Origin: Pseudomonas monsensis
GTDB lineage: Bacteria > Pseudomonadota > Gammaproteobacteria > Pseudomonadales > Pseudomonadaceae
Direction: 5' to 3'
Length of the DNA stretch: 64,000 nt
NCBI RefSeq assembly: GCF_014268495.2
Contig: NZ_CP077087.1
Span: forward strand, 6,312,001 to 6,376,000
Every line of letters starts with the position of its first letter. The stretch's first letter is position 1. Below are positions 53,339 to 63,677 of the stretch, in pieces. The position numbers were made by a program, and so were the translations under genes. The notes under the pieces were generated by a model, which had not been told where the DNA came from, did not search any database, and saw only the letters and a list, made by a program, of their open reading frames with translations.

Positions 53339-54477
53339 GGCGTGGCCTCCTGCGCAGTGCTGGCAGCAGGTTTGGCGAAGGGTTTCACCGACTCTTCGGC
53401 GTTGACGTTACGCCGCTCAAGATAAGCCTGAACCGCACTCAACGTGCCGGCCAGATCCGGCGTGGCGACCGTGACCGGTGCCTTGCTCAGCTCGGCGACC
53501 TGCTCGAGCATCACTTTGCTCTGCGGATTGTCCGGGTTGAAATTGCCCTTGAGCACGTCACGCGCCTCGGCCAGCGCCTGGGTATAAACCGGCGCCTGAC
53601 CATTGAGCGCGGCCCACTGCGCCTGCTCCAGCGCCAGGCTCAGGGCCAGGCGGACCTGGCTCAGGCTCTGACCGGCCAGCAATGGCTTCACATTCTTGTC
53701 GGCGTTGAAATCAATGCGGATGTAGCGCGAGATCTGATCCCACCACTGCGCCCAGCGACTGGCGCCGTCACCATCGGACGTCAGGCCCAGCAGCGACTCA
53801 CCGCGATCCTTGTACTCCGGCGCCAGCTCGGTGAGGCTGATGACCTGATCGCGCAGGGCACCAATACGCAGAAACAATCCGGTGCGATCCGGCTGCTCGG
53901 TGCTTCGCAGGGCGACGAGGGTTTTCGCCACTTGCTCACGGGCGGCGAACGATCCGGGGTCGTTCTGCTCACGCAGGATTTCATCGGCGCCCTGGACCAA
54001 TGCCTGTGCGCTGCTGATGTCCTGCAACGCCGACAGACGCAGGCTGGCCAGACGCAGCAAGTGCTCGGCCTCAGCCAGGCGCCAATCCTTGCGACTGGCG
54101 CCAAGGACCGTTTCCAGACGCTGATTGAGGCGCTGTTGATCACCCTGCAGTTGAGTCACCAGACGCTGTCGATCAGCCAGTTCATCGGCACCCGGCAACT
54201 GCGCGAGGCGTTCGGTCAGGCGCTGTTCGTTGAGTTTCAGGCTCTGTGCCTGATCGTTCAACGCCTGCACCTGGCCCGACTGTTGTTGCGTGTTGGTCTG
54301 CAGGTGACGTACCTGCCAGACACCCCAGCCACCAATCGCGACGCCGGCGGCGCCGAGCAACAAGGCGACGATCGCCAATCCATTGCCTCGGCGCGGCTCG
54401 GTGGCCGGCGGTGGCGTTTCAACCTGAGTCTCGATCACAGGCTGGACATCATCTTTAGGCAAGGCTGTTTCGCTCAC
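53335..54477 (-). CDS. hemX: HemX, putative uroporphyrinogen-III C-methyltransferase-like membrane protein
   Basis: This is a 380-residue protein with a proline-rich cytoplasmic start, one membrane segment at about 33-55 and a long coiled coil. It has no SAM-binding motif and probably is not an active methyltransferase. It lies downstream of hemD with 16 nt between them and overlaps hemY by 4 nt. With HemY it may organise heme enzymes at the membrane, which is inferred. Confidence 0.9.
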   Translation of the reverse strand: MSETALPKDDVQPVIETQVETPPPATEPRRGNGLAIVALLLGAAGVAIGGWGVWQVRHLQTNTQQQSGQVQALNDQAQSLKLNEQRLTERLAQLPGADELADRQRLVTQLQGDQQRLNQRLETVLGASRKDWRLAEAEHLLRLASLRLSALQDISSAQALVQGADEILREQNDPGSFAAREQVAKTLVALRSTEQPDRTGLFLRIGALRDQVISLTELAPEYKDRGESLLGLTSDGDGASRWAQWWDQISRYIRIDFNADKNVKPLLAGQSLSQVRLALSLALEQAQWAALNGQAPVYTQALAEARDVLKGNFNPDNPQSKVMLEQVAELSKAPVTVATPDLAGTLSAVQAYLERRNVNAEESVKPFAKPAASTAQEATP

Positions 54478-54493
54478 GTATCCATCCTTTGCA

Positions 54494-55261
54494 TTAGAGA
54501 ACGGGCACGGGATGCTCCCGTAACGCCGTCAGCAAAGCCGCGGCACTCGCGCCACGGCAATCCACAACTGTTTGGGCCCCGGCGGCACGTGCCAGCTCGG
54601 CGACTCTTGGGCTTGGAACAAACAACGGCAACTGCGCTATCGCCGGCCAGGCATCGCCGGCCATCTGGCGCAGGTGCTCGAAACCCTGTCCACTGCTGAC
54701 CACCAGCCCGTTCAAGCGTTCCGCTTCAATCCGCCGCGGCAATTCTTGCGCGGCATAGGCTGGCAGCTCACGACGATACAATTCCAGATACTCGACACTA
54801 GCACCAAGCGTGCGCAAACGCTCGGCGAGCAACTCGCGGCCACCCTCGCCGCGCAGGATCAGCACTCGCGCACCGGACTGGCTGACCGCCTCGCGCAGAC
54901 GCGACAACTGCAGCAACGCTTCGCTGTCATCACCAGTGTCCGGGCAGTGCACGTCCAGGCCACGGTCGCGCAGAATCTGCGCGGTCGCCGCGCCAACGCT
55001 GAACCACGGCATCGCCAACATGGGCGGGCCACCGGCATCGAGCAGGTCGACCGCAATGCGCGCTGCCGGTTTGCTGACCACGATCACCGCGCTGCAGCCC
55101 GACAGCTGCGCAATCGCCTGACGGATTTTGTCAGAGACCGGCAGCGGCACGATGTCCAGAAGCGGCAGGCAACTGCTGAAAACCCCCTGCCCTGCTAACG
55201 TCTCGGCGAGCGCCGCGCAATCTTCGGCGGGGCGCGTCAGCAGCAGTCGCCAACCGGTCAC
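54494..55261 (-). CDS. hemD: Uroporphyrinogen-III synthase HemD
   Basis: This 255-residue enzyme closes hydroxymethylbilane into uroporphyrinogen III. WRLLLTRPAEDCAALAETL is the usual start, and LNGLVVSSGQGFEHLRQMAG near 180-199 is the conserved core. Overall similarity in this family is low, so the order hemC-hemD (ATGA overlap of 4 nt) is strong support. Confidence 0.93.
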   Translation of the reverse strand: MTGWRLLLTRPAEDCAALAETLAGQGVFSSCLPLLDIVPLPVSDKIRQAIAQLSGCSAVIVVSKPAARIAVDLLDAGGPPMLAMPWFSVGAATAQILRDRGLDVHCPDTGDDSEALLQLSRLREAVSQSGARVLILRGEGGRELLAERLRTLGASVEYLELYRRELPAYAAQELPRRIEAERLNGLVVSSGQGFEHLRQMAGDAWPAIAQLPLFVPSPRVAELARAAGAQTVVDCRGASAAALLTALREHPVPVL

Positions 55262-56199
55262 TCGTGACCTGCCTCGCCATACACCGCTTTGAGGATGTCG
55301 TCGGCACCCTGGCCGAGCAAGTCCTCAGCGACCTTCACCCCCAGCGCCTCGGCATCGGCACGCGGCGCCCGCGCTTCGGCGCTGAGCAGCTTGCCACCGC
55401 TCGGCTCGCCGACCAGACCTCGCAGCCACAACTGCTCACCCTCGAGCACGGCGTAGCAGGCGATCGGCACCTGGCAGCCGCCATTCAGATGTTTGTTGAG
55501 GGCGCGTTCAGCGCTGACCCGCGCAGCCGTATCGGCGTGATGCAGCGGTGCCAACAGGGCATGAATTTCAGTGTCGGCGCTGCGGCATTCGATGCCGACG
55601 GCGCCCTGGCCACCGGCCGGCAGGCTGTCGTCGACGCTAATGGCAGAGGTGATGCGGTCTTCGAAACCGAGGCGGATCAGGCCGGCCGCCGCGAGGATGA
55701 TCGCGTCGTACTCACCGGCATCGAGCTTGGCCAGGCGCGTGTTGACGTTACCGCGCAGGAAGCGGATCTCGAGATCCGGGCGGCGCGTCAGCAACTGGGC
55801 CTGACGACGCAGGCTGGAGGTGCCGACGATGGCGCCGGCAGGCAGCGCATCGAGGCTTTGAAAGGTATTGGATACGAAGGCATCGCGCGGGTCTTCACGC
55901 TCGCAGATGCAGAACAGGCCCAGACCTTCGGGGAAGTCCATCGGCACGTCTTTCATCGAGTGCACGGCGATGTCGGCTTCGTTTTCCAGCAGCGCGGTTT
56001 CCAGTTCCTTGACGAACAGGCCTTTGCCGCCGATTTTCGACAGTGGCGAGTCGAGCAGCTTGTCGCCGCGACTGACCATGGGCACCAGCGTCACCAGCAG
56101 GCCCGGATGGGCCGCCTCCAGACGGGCTTTGACGTATTCGGCCTGCCAGAGGGCCAGCGCACTTTTACGGGTGGCGATGCGGATTTCGCGAGAGGACAT
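55258..56199 (-). CDS. hemC: Porphobilinogen deaminase HemC
   Basis: This 313-residue enzyme assembles hydroxymethylbilane. The dipyrromethane cofactor cysteine is Cys242 in GGCQVPIACYA, at the E. coli position. Catalytic aspartate is in HSMKDVPM near 83. It lies 138 nt downstream of algR on the same strand, with hemD, hemX and hemY following as one operon. Confidence 0.97.
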   Translation of the reverse strand: MSSREIRIATRKSALALWQAEYVKARLEAAHPGLLVTLVPMVSRGDKLLDSPLSKIGGKGLFVKELETALLENEADIAVHSMKDVPMDFPEGLGLFCICEREDPRDAFVSNTFQSLDALPAGAIVGTSSLRRQAQLLTRRPDLEIRFLRGNVNTRLAKLDAGEYDAIILAAAGLIRLGFEDRITSAISVDDSLPAGGQGAVGIECRSADTEIHALLAPLHHADTAARVSAERALNKHLNGGCQVPIACYAVLEGEQLWLRGLVGEPSGGKLLSAEARAPRADAEALGVKVAEDLLGQGADDILKAVYGEAGHE

Positions 56200-56337
56200 G
56201 GATCAATCCGTACTGAATAGATACGGCGGATAATAACAGCTCAGCCAAATCCACTTTGACCTGAATCAGAAACGACGTGGCCTCCCTGGCCTGCGATGCC
56301 CGGTGAAGAAAAGCAGAAACCCGCCGAAACGATCGGG

Positions 56338-57084
56338 TTACAGGCCCTGCATCATCTTGCGCACACCGGCCACGTGCCGACGGCTGACGATCAGCGCATC
56401 ACCGTTGAGGCCTTTGAGGTACAGCTGGAAATGCCCCAGCGGCGTACGTTGCAGCCGTTCGATGCGGTCGCGGGCAACCAGTGCGTTGCGGTGGATACGC
56501 ACGAAGCGCTCACCGAATTCGTCTTCGAGCGCCTTGAGTGGTTCGTCCAGCAACACTTCGCCGGCCTCGTGACGCAGGGTCACGTATTTGTGGTCGGCAA
56601 TGAAGTAGACCACCTGATCGAGCGGGATCAGTTCAATCCCTTTGCGAGTACGGGCGCTGATGTGACTGCGCGGGCCGTTGCCGCTTTCGGCAGCGGGACG
56701 GGTCAGGGCCGAGAGCTGGGCCCGGTTGGGACGTTCAGCCCGTTTCAGGGCGTCATGCAGATGTTCGGTTCGCACGGGTTTCACCACATAGCCCACGGCG
56801 CTGGCCTGCAGGGCTTCCACGGCAAATTCATCGGGGCTGGTGCAAAACACCACGGCGGGCGGCGTTTCTCGTTCGCACAGACGGGCAGCGACCTGCAGGC
56901 CATCCAGGCCAGGCATGCGAATATCGAGCAGCACGATATCCGGCTTGTGGCTGTCGATCAGCGCCAACGCCTCCTCGCCATTCGTGGCGCTGGGCTCCAG
57001 GACTGTGTAACCCTCGAGCTCACTCACCATTCGGCTGAGGCGCTCGCGAGCCAGTGGTTCGTCATCAACGATCAGGACATTCAT
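56338..57084 (-). CDS. algR: LytTR response regulator AlgR
   Basis: This is a 248-residue regulator with a receiver domain (1-120) and a LytTR DNA-binding domain from about 145. The phospho-acceptor is Asp54 in VLLDIRMPG, and LytTR blocks HKYVTLRHEAGEVLL and ERFVRIHRNALVAR are as in P. aeruginosa AlgR. The start MNVLIVDDEPLARERLS is taken at 57082-57084. An ATG 11 codons upstream is rejected. In P. aeruginosa the sensor algZ/fimS precedes it, but no such gene is present in the 467-nt gap to argH. Confidence 0.96.
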   Translation of the reverse strand: MNVLIVDDEPLARERLSRMVSELEGYTVLEPSATNGEEALALIDSHKPDIVLLDIRMPGLDGLQVAARLCERETPPAVVFCTSPDEFAVEALQASAVGYVVKPVRTEHLHDALKRAERPNRAQLSALTRPAAESGNGPRSHISARTRKGIELIPLDQVVYFIADHKYVTLRHEAGEVLLDEPLKALEDEFGERFVRIHRNALVARDRIERLQRTPLGHFQLYLKGLNGDALIVSRRHVAGVRKMMQGL

Positions 57085-57551
57085 ATTGCGCTGGATTCCT
57101 GCGTGAGTCTCGCACAAGGATAGCGTAGACAGGTGGAGTGACGTCCGTCACCGCGATCCACGCTAAGACTAGCCCGAGCGCCAAAAAGTGCCGTACGTCG
57201 GCCAGCAATATTTGCCAGTGTCCGGGTCGTACTGCTCGAAGCCCGCTGTTTCCCGCGTTTCTCACGGGTTTTGTCCAAGGACATAACCCACCCCCACTTC
57301 TTATAGTCGGCGACCGGACCTTTGCACAATCCGCGCTCACCGACCCTTATGTCCAACTGTAGACGCTCGCCGGGCCGATATTGCTCAATCGAAAAATATC
57401 CTTGCGCAAATCCCCCGGCACCAGCGGCCACTATGGCTGACGCAATGAGAAAAAAACGTATCGACCAGTGTCAGCGACAGGATTGGCAACCCTGTTATTA
57501 TCCGCGCCAGCGTTTCACGCCACTTTTCTTCAAGCCGATACGAGCGAATTC
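57085..57551. other. algR-argH intergenic region without a sensor kinase gene
   Basis: About 470 nt between divergent genes. It is too short for algZ (about 1.07 kb in P. aeruginosa). On the minus strand there is a frame of up to 117 codons at 57081-57431 that begins with a hydrophobic stretch (VAAGAGGFAQGYF) but overlaps the algR start and has no recognisable relative or ribosome site. Promoters for algR and argH must lie here. I see no repeat. Confidence 0.55.
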
Positions 57552-58946
<1,395 letters not shown>

Positions 58947-58948
58947 AA

Positions 58949-59041
58949 GCATCGCGGGCAAGCCCGCTCCCACACGTTCTGCGTCGAACACACAAGGGTG
59001 TTTCAGCGCGAAATCCTGTGGGAGCGGGCCTGCCCGCGATG
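58949..59041. repeat. REP doublet after argH
   Basis: ATCGCGGGCAAGCCCGCTCC at the left and GGAGCGGGCCTGCCCGCGAT at the right are inverse copies with one mismatched pair, about 45 nt apart. Same family as 36809-36873. Confidence 0.82.
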
Positions 59042-59065
59042 ACTGACTCCAGAACGCTAAAAAAT

Positions 59066-59725
59066 CTACTTTTTCGCCGCGATCATCGCCAAAAACGCCG
59101 GCATCGCAGCCTCTTTGTCCGCCGCAATCTTCTGCACATGCGGACTCTGCTCAAGCCGCTCCAGCAGCACCTTGGCTTTCGGCATCTCGGCCAGCAAATC
59201 GATTCCGAACAGCTTCTGCCCGACCGCGCACGCCAGCGGCACGCTGTAGAGGAAATACAGATCCGCGATGCTCAGACTGTCGCCCGCCACATACGGGGCG
59301 AACTTGCCGTGACGCCCCAGCGCCGCAAAACCCAGCAGCAATTCGGCTTTGGTTTTCTCCTTGATCGCCTCCGGCACCGGCGAGCCAAAGAACGCTTCGC
59401 CGTAACAGGCGCGACCCGGCAACTCGATATAGAGCTCGATCTCCTTGGCAATCGCCAGCACCTGCGCTCGCGCAAACGGGTCACTTGGCAACAGCGGTGT
59501 GCCCTTCTGGGTCTGCTCCAGGTATTCGAGGATGATGCCGGTTTCATTGATGTAACCGGCATCAACGCCCAGCACCGGGACTTTGCCGCGCGGGCTGATG
59601 GCCAGCGATTGCGGCGTTGGCGTCGGGTAGAACGTGACCTCTTCAAACGGCAGGCCTTTTTCCAGCAGCGCCAGTTTGACCATGTTGTAATAATTGCTGA
59701 CAGAGAATCCGTAGAGCTTGAGCAT
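59066..59725 (-). CDS. Glutathione S-transferase family protein
   Basis: This is a 219-residue protein with an N-terminal thioredoxin-like domain (MLKLYGFSVSNYYNMVKLALLEKGLPFEEV) and the GKVPVLG and ETGIILEYL blocks around 48-70, and a helical C-terminal domain. The ATG at 59723-59725 has GGAGG 7 nt upstream, better than a GTG one codon earlier. It may conjugate or transfer glutathione, with substrate unknown. Confidence 0.88.
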   Translation of the reverse strand: MLKLYGFSVSNYYNMVKLALLEKGLPFEEVTFYPTPTPQSLAISPRGKVPVLGVDAGYINETGIILEYLEQTQKGTPLLPSDPFARAQVLAIAKEIELYIELPGRACYGEAFFGSPVPEAIKEKTKAELLLGFAALGRHGKFAPYVAGDSLSIADLYFLYSVPLACAVGQKLFGIDLLAEMPKAKVLLERLEQSPHVQKIAADKEAAMPAFLAMIAAKK

Positions 59726-59848
59726 CACATAGCCTCCGGGCCGTGCGGGGTGGGCAGTCCCTGTTTATAGATCGCCGGACGCGATCCTGCCAGCAGCATC
59801 ACCTCGCTGAATGCAGGTAAACTGGCGCCTTTCCTTGAGGAGCCTGCC

Positions 59849-60136
59849 ATGAGCGAGCCGACAGACATCGAGATTGACGACGAAGAAGAGTTCGCCGAGA
59901 ACACTTTGATTGAAGCGATCGAAAATCAGATTGAAAACGACAACCCGCCAGCGGCCAAAGCGACCTTCAACAAGCTGACACTGGTGGGTGTCGAGCGCGA
60001 TGAGATCCTCAACCTGATGGCGCACGTGCTGGCCTACGAGATTGACGCGATGCTCGATGAAGACCGTGCCTTCGATACCGAATGGTACGAAGCGGCGCTG
60101 CGCGCATTGCCAGAGCTGCCGCCCGAAAAGCAGTAA
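59849..60136 (+). CDS. Small acidic protein of unknown function
   Basis: This 95-residue protein is strongly acidic (DIEIDDEEEFAENTLIEAIENQIEND), then helical with LTLVGVERDEILNLMAHVLAYEID and a DTEWYEAALRALPELPP end. TTGAGGAG lies 8 nt before the ATG. I recognise no named family. In P. aeruginosa a short hypothetical gene follows argH. It stands alone between a GST on the other strand and a REP pair. Confidence 0.75.
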   Translation: MSEPTDIEIDDEEEFAENTLIEAIENQIENDNPPAAKATFNKLTLVGVERDEILNLMAHVLAYEIDAMLDEDRAFDTEWYEAALRALPELPPEKQ

Positions 60137-60147
60137 GCCCCCGATCG

Positions 60148-60244
60148 TGCAGGACTGAGCCTGCTCACGATAGCGTTCTGTCATGTCAGTGAAGAATATG
60201 CTGACAGGCAATCCTCTATCGCGAGCAGGCGAAGGCCTACAATG
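60148..60244. repeat. REP doublet, weakened copy
   Basis: GGACTGAGCCTGCTCACGATAG and CTATCGCGAGCAGGCGAAGGCC are inverted with several mismatches, about 50 nt apart, between two small genes. It is an older member of the family at 36227-36316. Confidence 0.65.
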
Positions 60245-60396
60245 TTTGTAACGTATCCAGCCAGCCAACTCCCGGGCCCCGACTACACTGGAATCCGCCT
60301 CAAGACAAAATCCCTGATCTGAGCACTGGACATGCCGCAAAAGCGGGTTCACCTTAGGGGCGCTGTCGTCCAATTACTAGAAAGTCTGGAGTCCTT

Positions 60397-60642
60397 ATGT
60401 CGCTTACCCCTGAGCTGGTTGCCGAACTGGAAGTCCTCGCACTCTTCAACCTGGACAGTTCCCAGGAAGGTTTGAAAATTCATCAGACCGCTGCCCCGAA
60501 ACACATCGCTGCTGCACAACGCCTCTTTGAAAAAGAACTCACCGACCAGCCCGATGGCGGCTACCTGACCAGCCTGGGTCGTGATGCCGCGCAAAATGTG
60601 CAGACCGTACTGACCATTTTGAGAGAGCAGGAAACCGCCTGA
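60397..60642 (+). CDS. TIGR02647-family small protein
   Basis: This is an 81-residue helical protein starting MSLTPELVAELEVLALFNLDSSQEGLKIH. The family is restricted to Pseudomonas and relatives and is unassigned, sometimes called DNA-binding. TCCTTATG lacks a strong ribosome site, although GGAGT lies about 7 nt upstream. It precedes cyaA by 184 nt. Confidence 0.8.
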   Translation: MSLTPELVAELEVLALFNLDSSQEGLKIHQTAAPKHIAAAQRLFEKELTDQPDGGYLTSLGRDAAQNVQTVLTILREQETA

Positions 60643-60826
60643 TTTTCCCGTCTTTGCCCACGGGAACTCCTGCCACGGGATTTCCGCGGGCTCGCTTGAT
60701 CACCCCACGCTAAAAATCTGACGTCAAAAAAACAAATTCAGCTTAAAAGTCCCGCTGCGCAGAGGCTAAACTGCCTCCCATTCCGAGACCCTCTTCGTCC
60801 GAGCCTGCGAGCCGGTTTGAGCTGAC

Positions 60827-63670
60827 ATGACGCGCACCCATGAAATCCGCCCCGATCTGGACGAAGGCATCGACCGCAAGGTGCTCAGCCAACTGCGTGC
60901 GCGCTTTCTCAAACTCAATGCAGGTCGCCTGGGTCGCGCACTGGAGGGTCTGTCGACGCGCCAGCAAGGCGTACTGACGCTGTTGCCGCTGTTCTTCCAC
61001 GTCAATCATCCGCTGCTGCCCGGCTATGTATCCGGCAGTACCCCGGCGGGCCTGTCCAACTACGAACCGGACGCCACTACCCTCGCCGAAGCCCAGCGCC
61101 TGACCCGCTCGTTCTCCTACAAGCCGCGCCATGGCAGCAACCCGCCACGGCCGATTCACGGGCTGTTCCTGATGGGCAGCCTGGGCACGCTGGCCCAGGC
61201 CGATCAGAGCGACATGGACGTGTGGGTCTGCCACGCGCCGGACCTGAGCGAAAGCGAATTGGCCGAGCTGAGCAAAAAATGTCAGCTATTGGAAACCTGG
61301 GCCGCGAGCCAGGGCGCCGAAGCGCATTTCTTCCTGATTGACCCGGTGCGCTTCATAAAAGGCGAACGCGACACCCAACTGAGTTCCGAGAACTGCGGCA
61401 GCACTCAGCATTACCTGCTGCTGGACGAGTTTTATCGCACCGCGATCTGGCTGGCCGGGCGCACACCGATCTGGTGGCTGGTGCCGGTCTACGAGGAAAG
61501 CGCCTACGACCTTTACACCGACACGTTGTTGTCCAAGCGTTTTATCCGTGCCGACGAAACCCTCGACCTCGGTCACCTGGCGACGATTCCGCCGGGCGAG
61601 TTCATTGGCGCCGGGCTGTGGCAGCTGTTCAAGGGCATCGAGTCACCGTACAAGTCGGTGCTCAAACTGTTGCTGACCGAGGTTTATGCCAGCGAACACC
61701 CCCATGTGCAGTGCCTGAGCCTGCGCTTCAAAAAAGCGGTGTTCGCCAACCAGCTGGATCTGGATGAGCTGGACCCGTACATGGTCGTGTACCGGCGTAT
61801 CGAGGAATACCTCACCGCGCGCAACGAACCGGAGCGTCTGGAACTGGTGCGCCGCGCGCTGTACCTCAAGGTCAACCGCAAGCTCACCGGCAACAGCCGC
61901 AGCCAGGGCTGGCAACGCGCCCTGCTTGAACGGCTGGCCAGCGAATGGCATTGGGATCAGCGTCAACTGGCGCTGCTCGACAGCCGCAGCCAGTGGAAAG
62001 TCCGCCAGGTCAGCGCCGAACGCCGTGCCCTGGTCAACGAACTGAATTACAGCTATCGCTTCCTGACCCAGTTTGCCCGCACCGAGCAGACCGTCAGCCT
62101 GATCAACAAACGCGATCTCAACGTCCTCGGCCGCCGCCTGTACGCCGCGTTCGAGCGCAAGGCCGACAAGGTCGAGTTCATCAACCCCGGGATCGCTCCG
62201 GATCTGGCCGAAGACACCCTGACCCTGGTGCAGTCACGCAACAAGAAAGAACCGGGGCAAGCCCAGTGGGGCCTGTACAACGGCAGCCTCACCGCACTGG
62301 AATGGGAGCACTTCGCGCCGATCAAGCGCAGCCGTGAATTGCTCGAACTGCTGACCTGGTGCCACCGCAACGGCGTGATCGACAGCAGCACCCGACTGGC
62401 CCTGCATCCCGGCAGCAGCGACCTGAGCGAGTTCGAGCTGTTCAACCTGCTCGGCAGCCTGCAACAGTGCATCGCCCTGCCCTTGCCCACGGTGGCTGAA
62501 GCACCGTTGCTGCGTGCGGCAGTGCCGAGCGAAGTGCTGATTCTGGTCAACGTCGGCGTCGATCCGCTCAAGCATCACCGCGACCTGAATATTCTGATGA
62601 CCACCGAGCGCACCGACTCGCTGAGCTACGCCGGGGTCCGGGAAAACCTCGTGCTGACCCTGGATCAGGTCACGCTCAACAGCTGGAACGAAGTGCTGGT
62701 CAACCGCTTCGACGGCCCGCACGCCCTGCTCGACTGCCTGCGCGACTACCTCAACAACCTGCCGCGCGGGCCGCTGCAGCCGTCGTTGAAAGTGCGCTGC
62801 TTCTGCCACAACCGCGCACAATTCATCGCCCGTCGCGTTGAAGAGATCGTCGATACCGCGCAAAACCTGCTGCTCAGTGAGTTGAATCATCGCTACCTGA
62901 TTCAGGTGCAGCAGCACTATCACGTACTCGAATTGGTCCCGGGCCAGGTCAACCACGTCGCCCTCGCCACCCTGCCGGCGTTGCTGGAGTACCTCGGCGA
63001 AGAACAACCGCGCTACAGCCCGCTGCACCTGGACCCGATGGCGTTGGAGGATCACGACCTCGCCCTGATCCTGCCAATGGGCCAGCCGGATTGCATTCAG
63101 GTGTTCTACCGGATCAGCGAACAGCAGGCCGAGCTGTACGTGCTGGATGAATTCAACGCCCTGTGGCAACAGCATCTGCCGTATCACGACGAACAGAGCC
63201 TGCTGGTGCCATTACAGCGCTTCCTGCAGTCGATCCAGTACCGGCGCGAAGCCTTGCTGCCGATGGACGCCGCGCCTTCGGCCAGCCTCGACACTTTGTA
63301 TTACCAGTTATTGCCGTCAGGCCCGGGAAAAGCCCGCCGCGTCGAACCACGACCAGCACCGCAAACGCCGGTCAACAAGCCGTTCTACGACGTGCAGGCG
63401 ATTGTCGGCAAAGCCGCACCGGGGGAAGTGCAGGTCACTTTGTATTGCAATCAACGGGAATTCAGCGAGCTGGAACATGGCGACCAGCTGTTCAGCGTGG
63501 TCGCCCGGGAGATCGTCGAGCAGCGCCGCGAGAGCGAACGCTATCGCTGCTACATCACCGACCTGGACCTGTCGGGCCTGCTCGGTGATGCTCAGAGTTC
63601 AAGCAATTTGTATCTGCGCTACAAGGCCGACCTGGAGCGCGCCCTGAACGAGGCGCTCGAACAGGTCTGA
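60827..63670 (+). CDS. cyaA: Class I adenylate cyclase CyaA
   Basis: This 947-residue cytoplasmic enzyme makes cyclic AMP. The catalytic nucleotidyltransferase-like motif GSLGTLAQADQSDMDVWVCH lies at 117-136 with the two aspartates in SDMDVW. The rest is the family's long regulatory part, and the length agrees with P. aeruginosa CyaA. It would feed the Crp-like regulator Vfr, which is not in this window. It ends 7 nt before the convergent rnk gene. Confidence 0.95.
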   Translation: MTRTHEIRPDLDEGIDRKVLSQLRARFLKLNAGRLGRALEGLSTRQQGVLTLLPLFFHVNHPLLPGYVSGSTPAGLSNYEPDATTLAEAQRLTRSFSYKPRHGSNPPRPIHGLFLMGSLGTLAQADQSDMDVWVCHAPDLSESELAELSKKCQLLETWAASQGAEAHFFLIDPVRFIKGERDTQLSSENCGSTQHYLLLDEFYRTAIWLAGRTPIWWLVPVYEESAYDLYTDTLLSKRFIRADETLDLGHLATIPPGEFIGAGLWQLFKGIESPYKSVLKLLLTEVYASEHPHVQCLSLRFKKAVFANQLDLDELDPYMVVYRRIEEYLTARNEPERLELVRRALYLKVNRKLTGNSRSQGWQRALLERLASEWHWDQRQLALLDSRSQWKVRQVSAERRALVNELNYSYRFLTQFARTEQTVSLINKRDLNVLGRRLYAAFERKADKVEFINPGIAPDLAEDTLTLVQSRNKKEPGQAQWGLYNGSLTALEWEHFAPIKRSRELLELLTWCHRNGVIDSSTRLALHPGSSDLSEFELFNLLGSLQQCIALPLPTVAEAPLLRAAVPSEVLILVNVGVDPLKHHRDLNILMTTERTDSLSYAGVRENLVLTLDQVTLNSWNEVLVNRFDGPHALLDCLRDYLNNLPRGPLQPSLKVRCFCHNRAQFIARRVEEIVDTAQNLLLSELNHRYLIQVQQHYHVLELVPGQVNHVALATLPALLEYLGEEQPRYSPLHLDPMALEDHDLALILPMGQPDCIQVFYRISEQQAELYVLDEFNALWQQHLPYHDEQSLLVPLQRFLQSIQYRREALLPMDAAPSASLDTLYYQLLPSGPGKARRVEPRPAPQTPVNKPFYDVQAIVGKAAPGEVQVTLYCNQREFSELEHGDQLFSVVAREIVEQRRESERYRCYITDLDLSGLLGDAQSSSNLYLRYKADLERALNEALEQV

Positions 63671-63677
63671 GGCGGGG

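Noticed and set aside
53335..54477. HemX as an active uroporphyrinogen methyltransferase
   Set aside because: It lacks SAM-binding motifs and is mostly coiled coil, so the name is historical.
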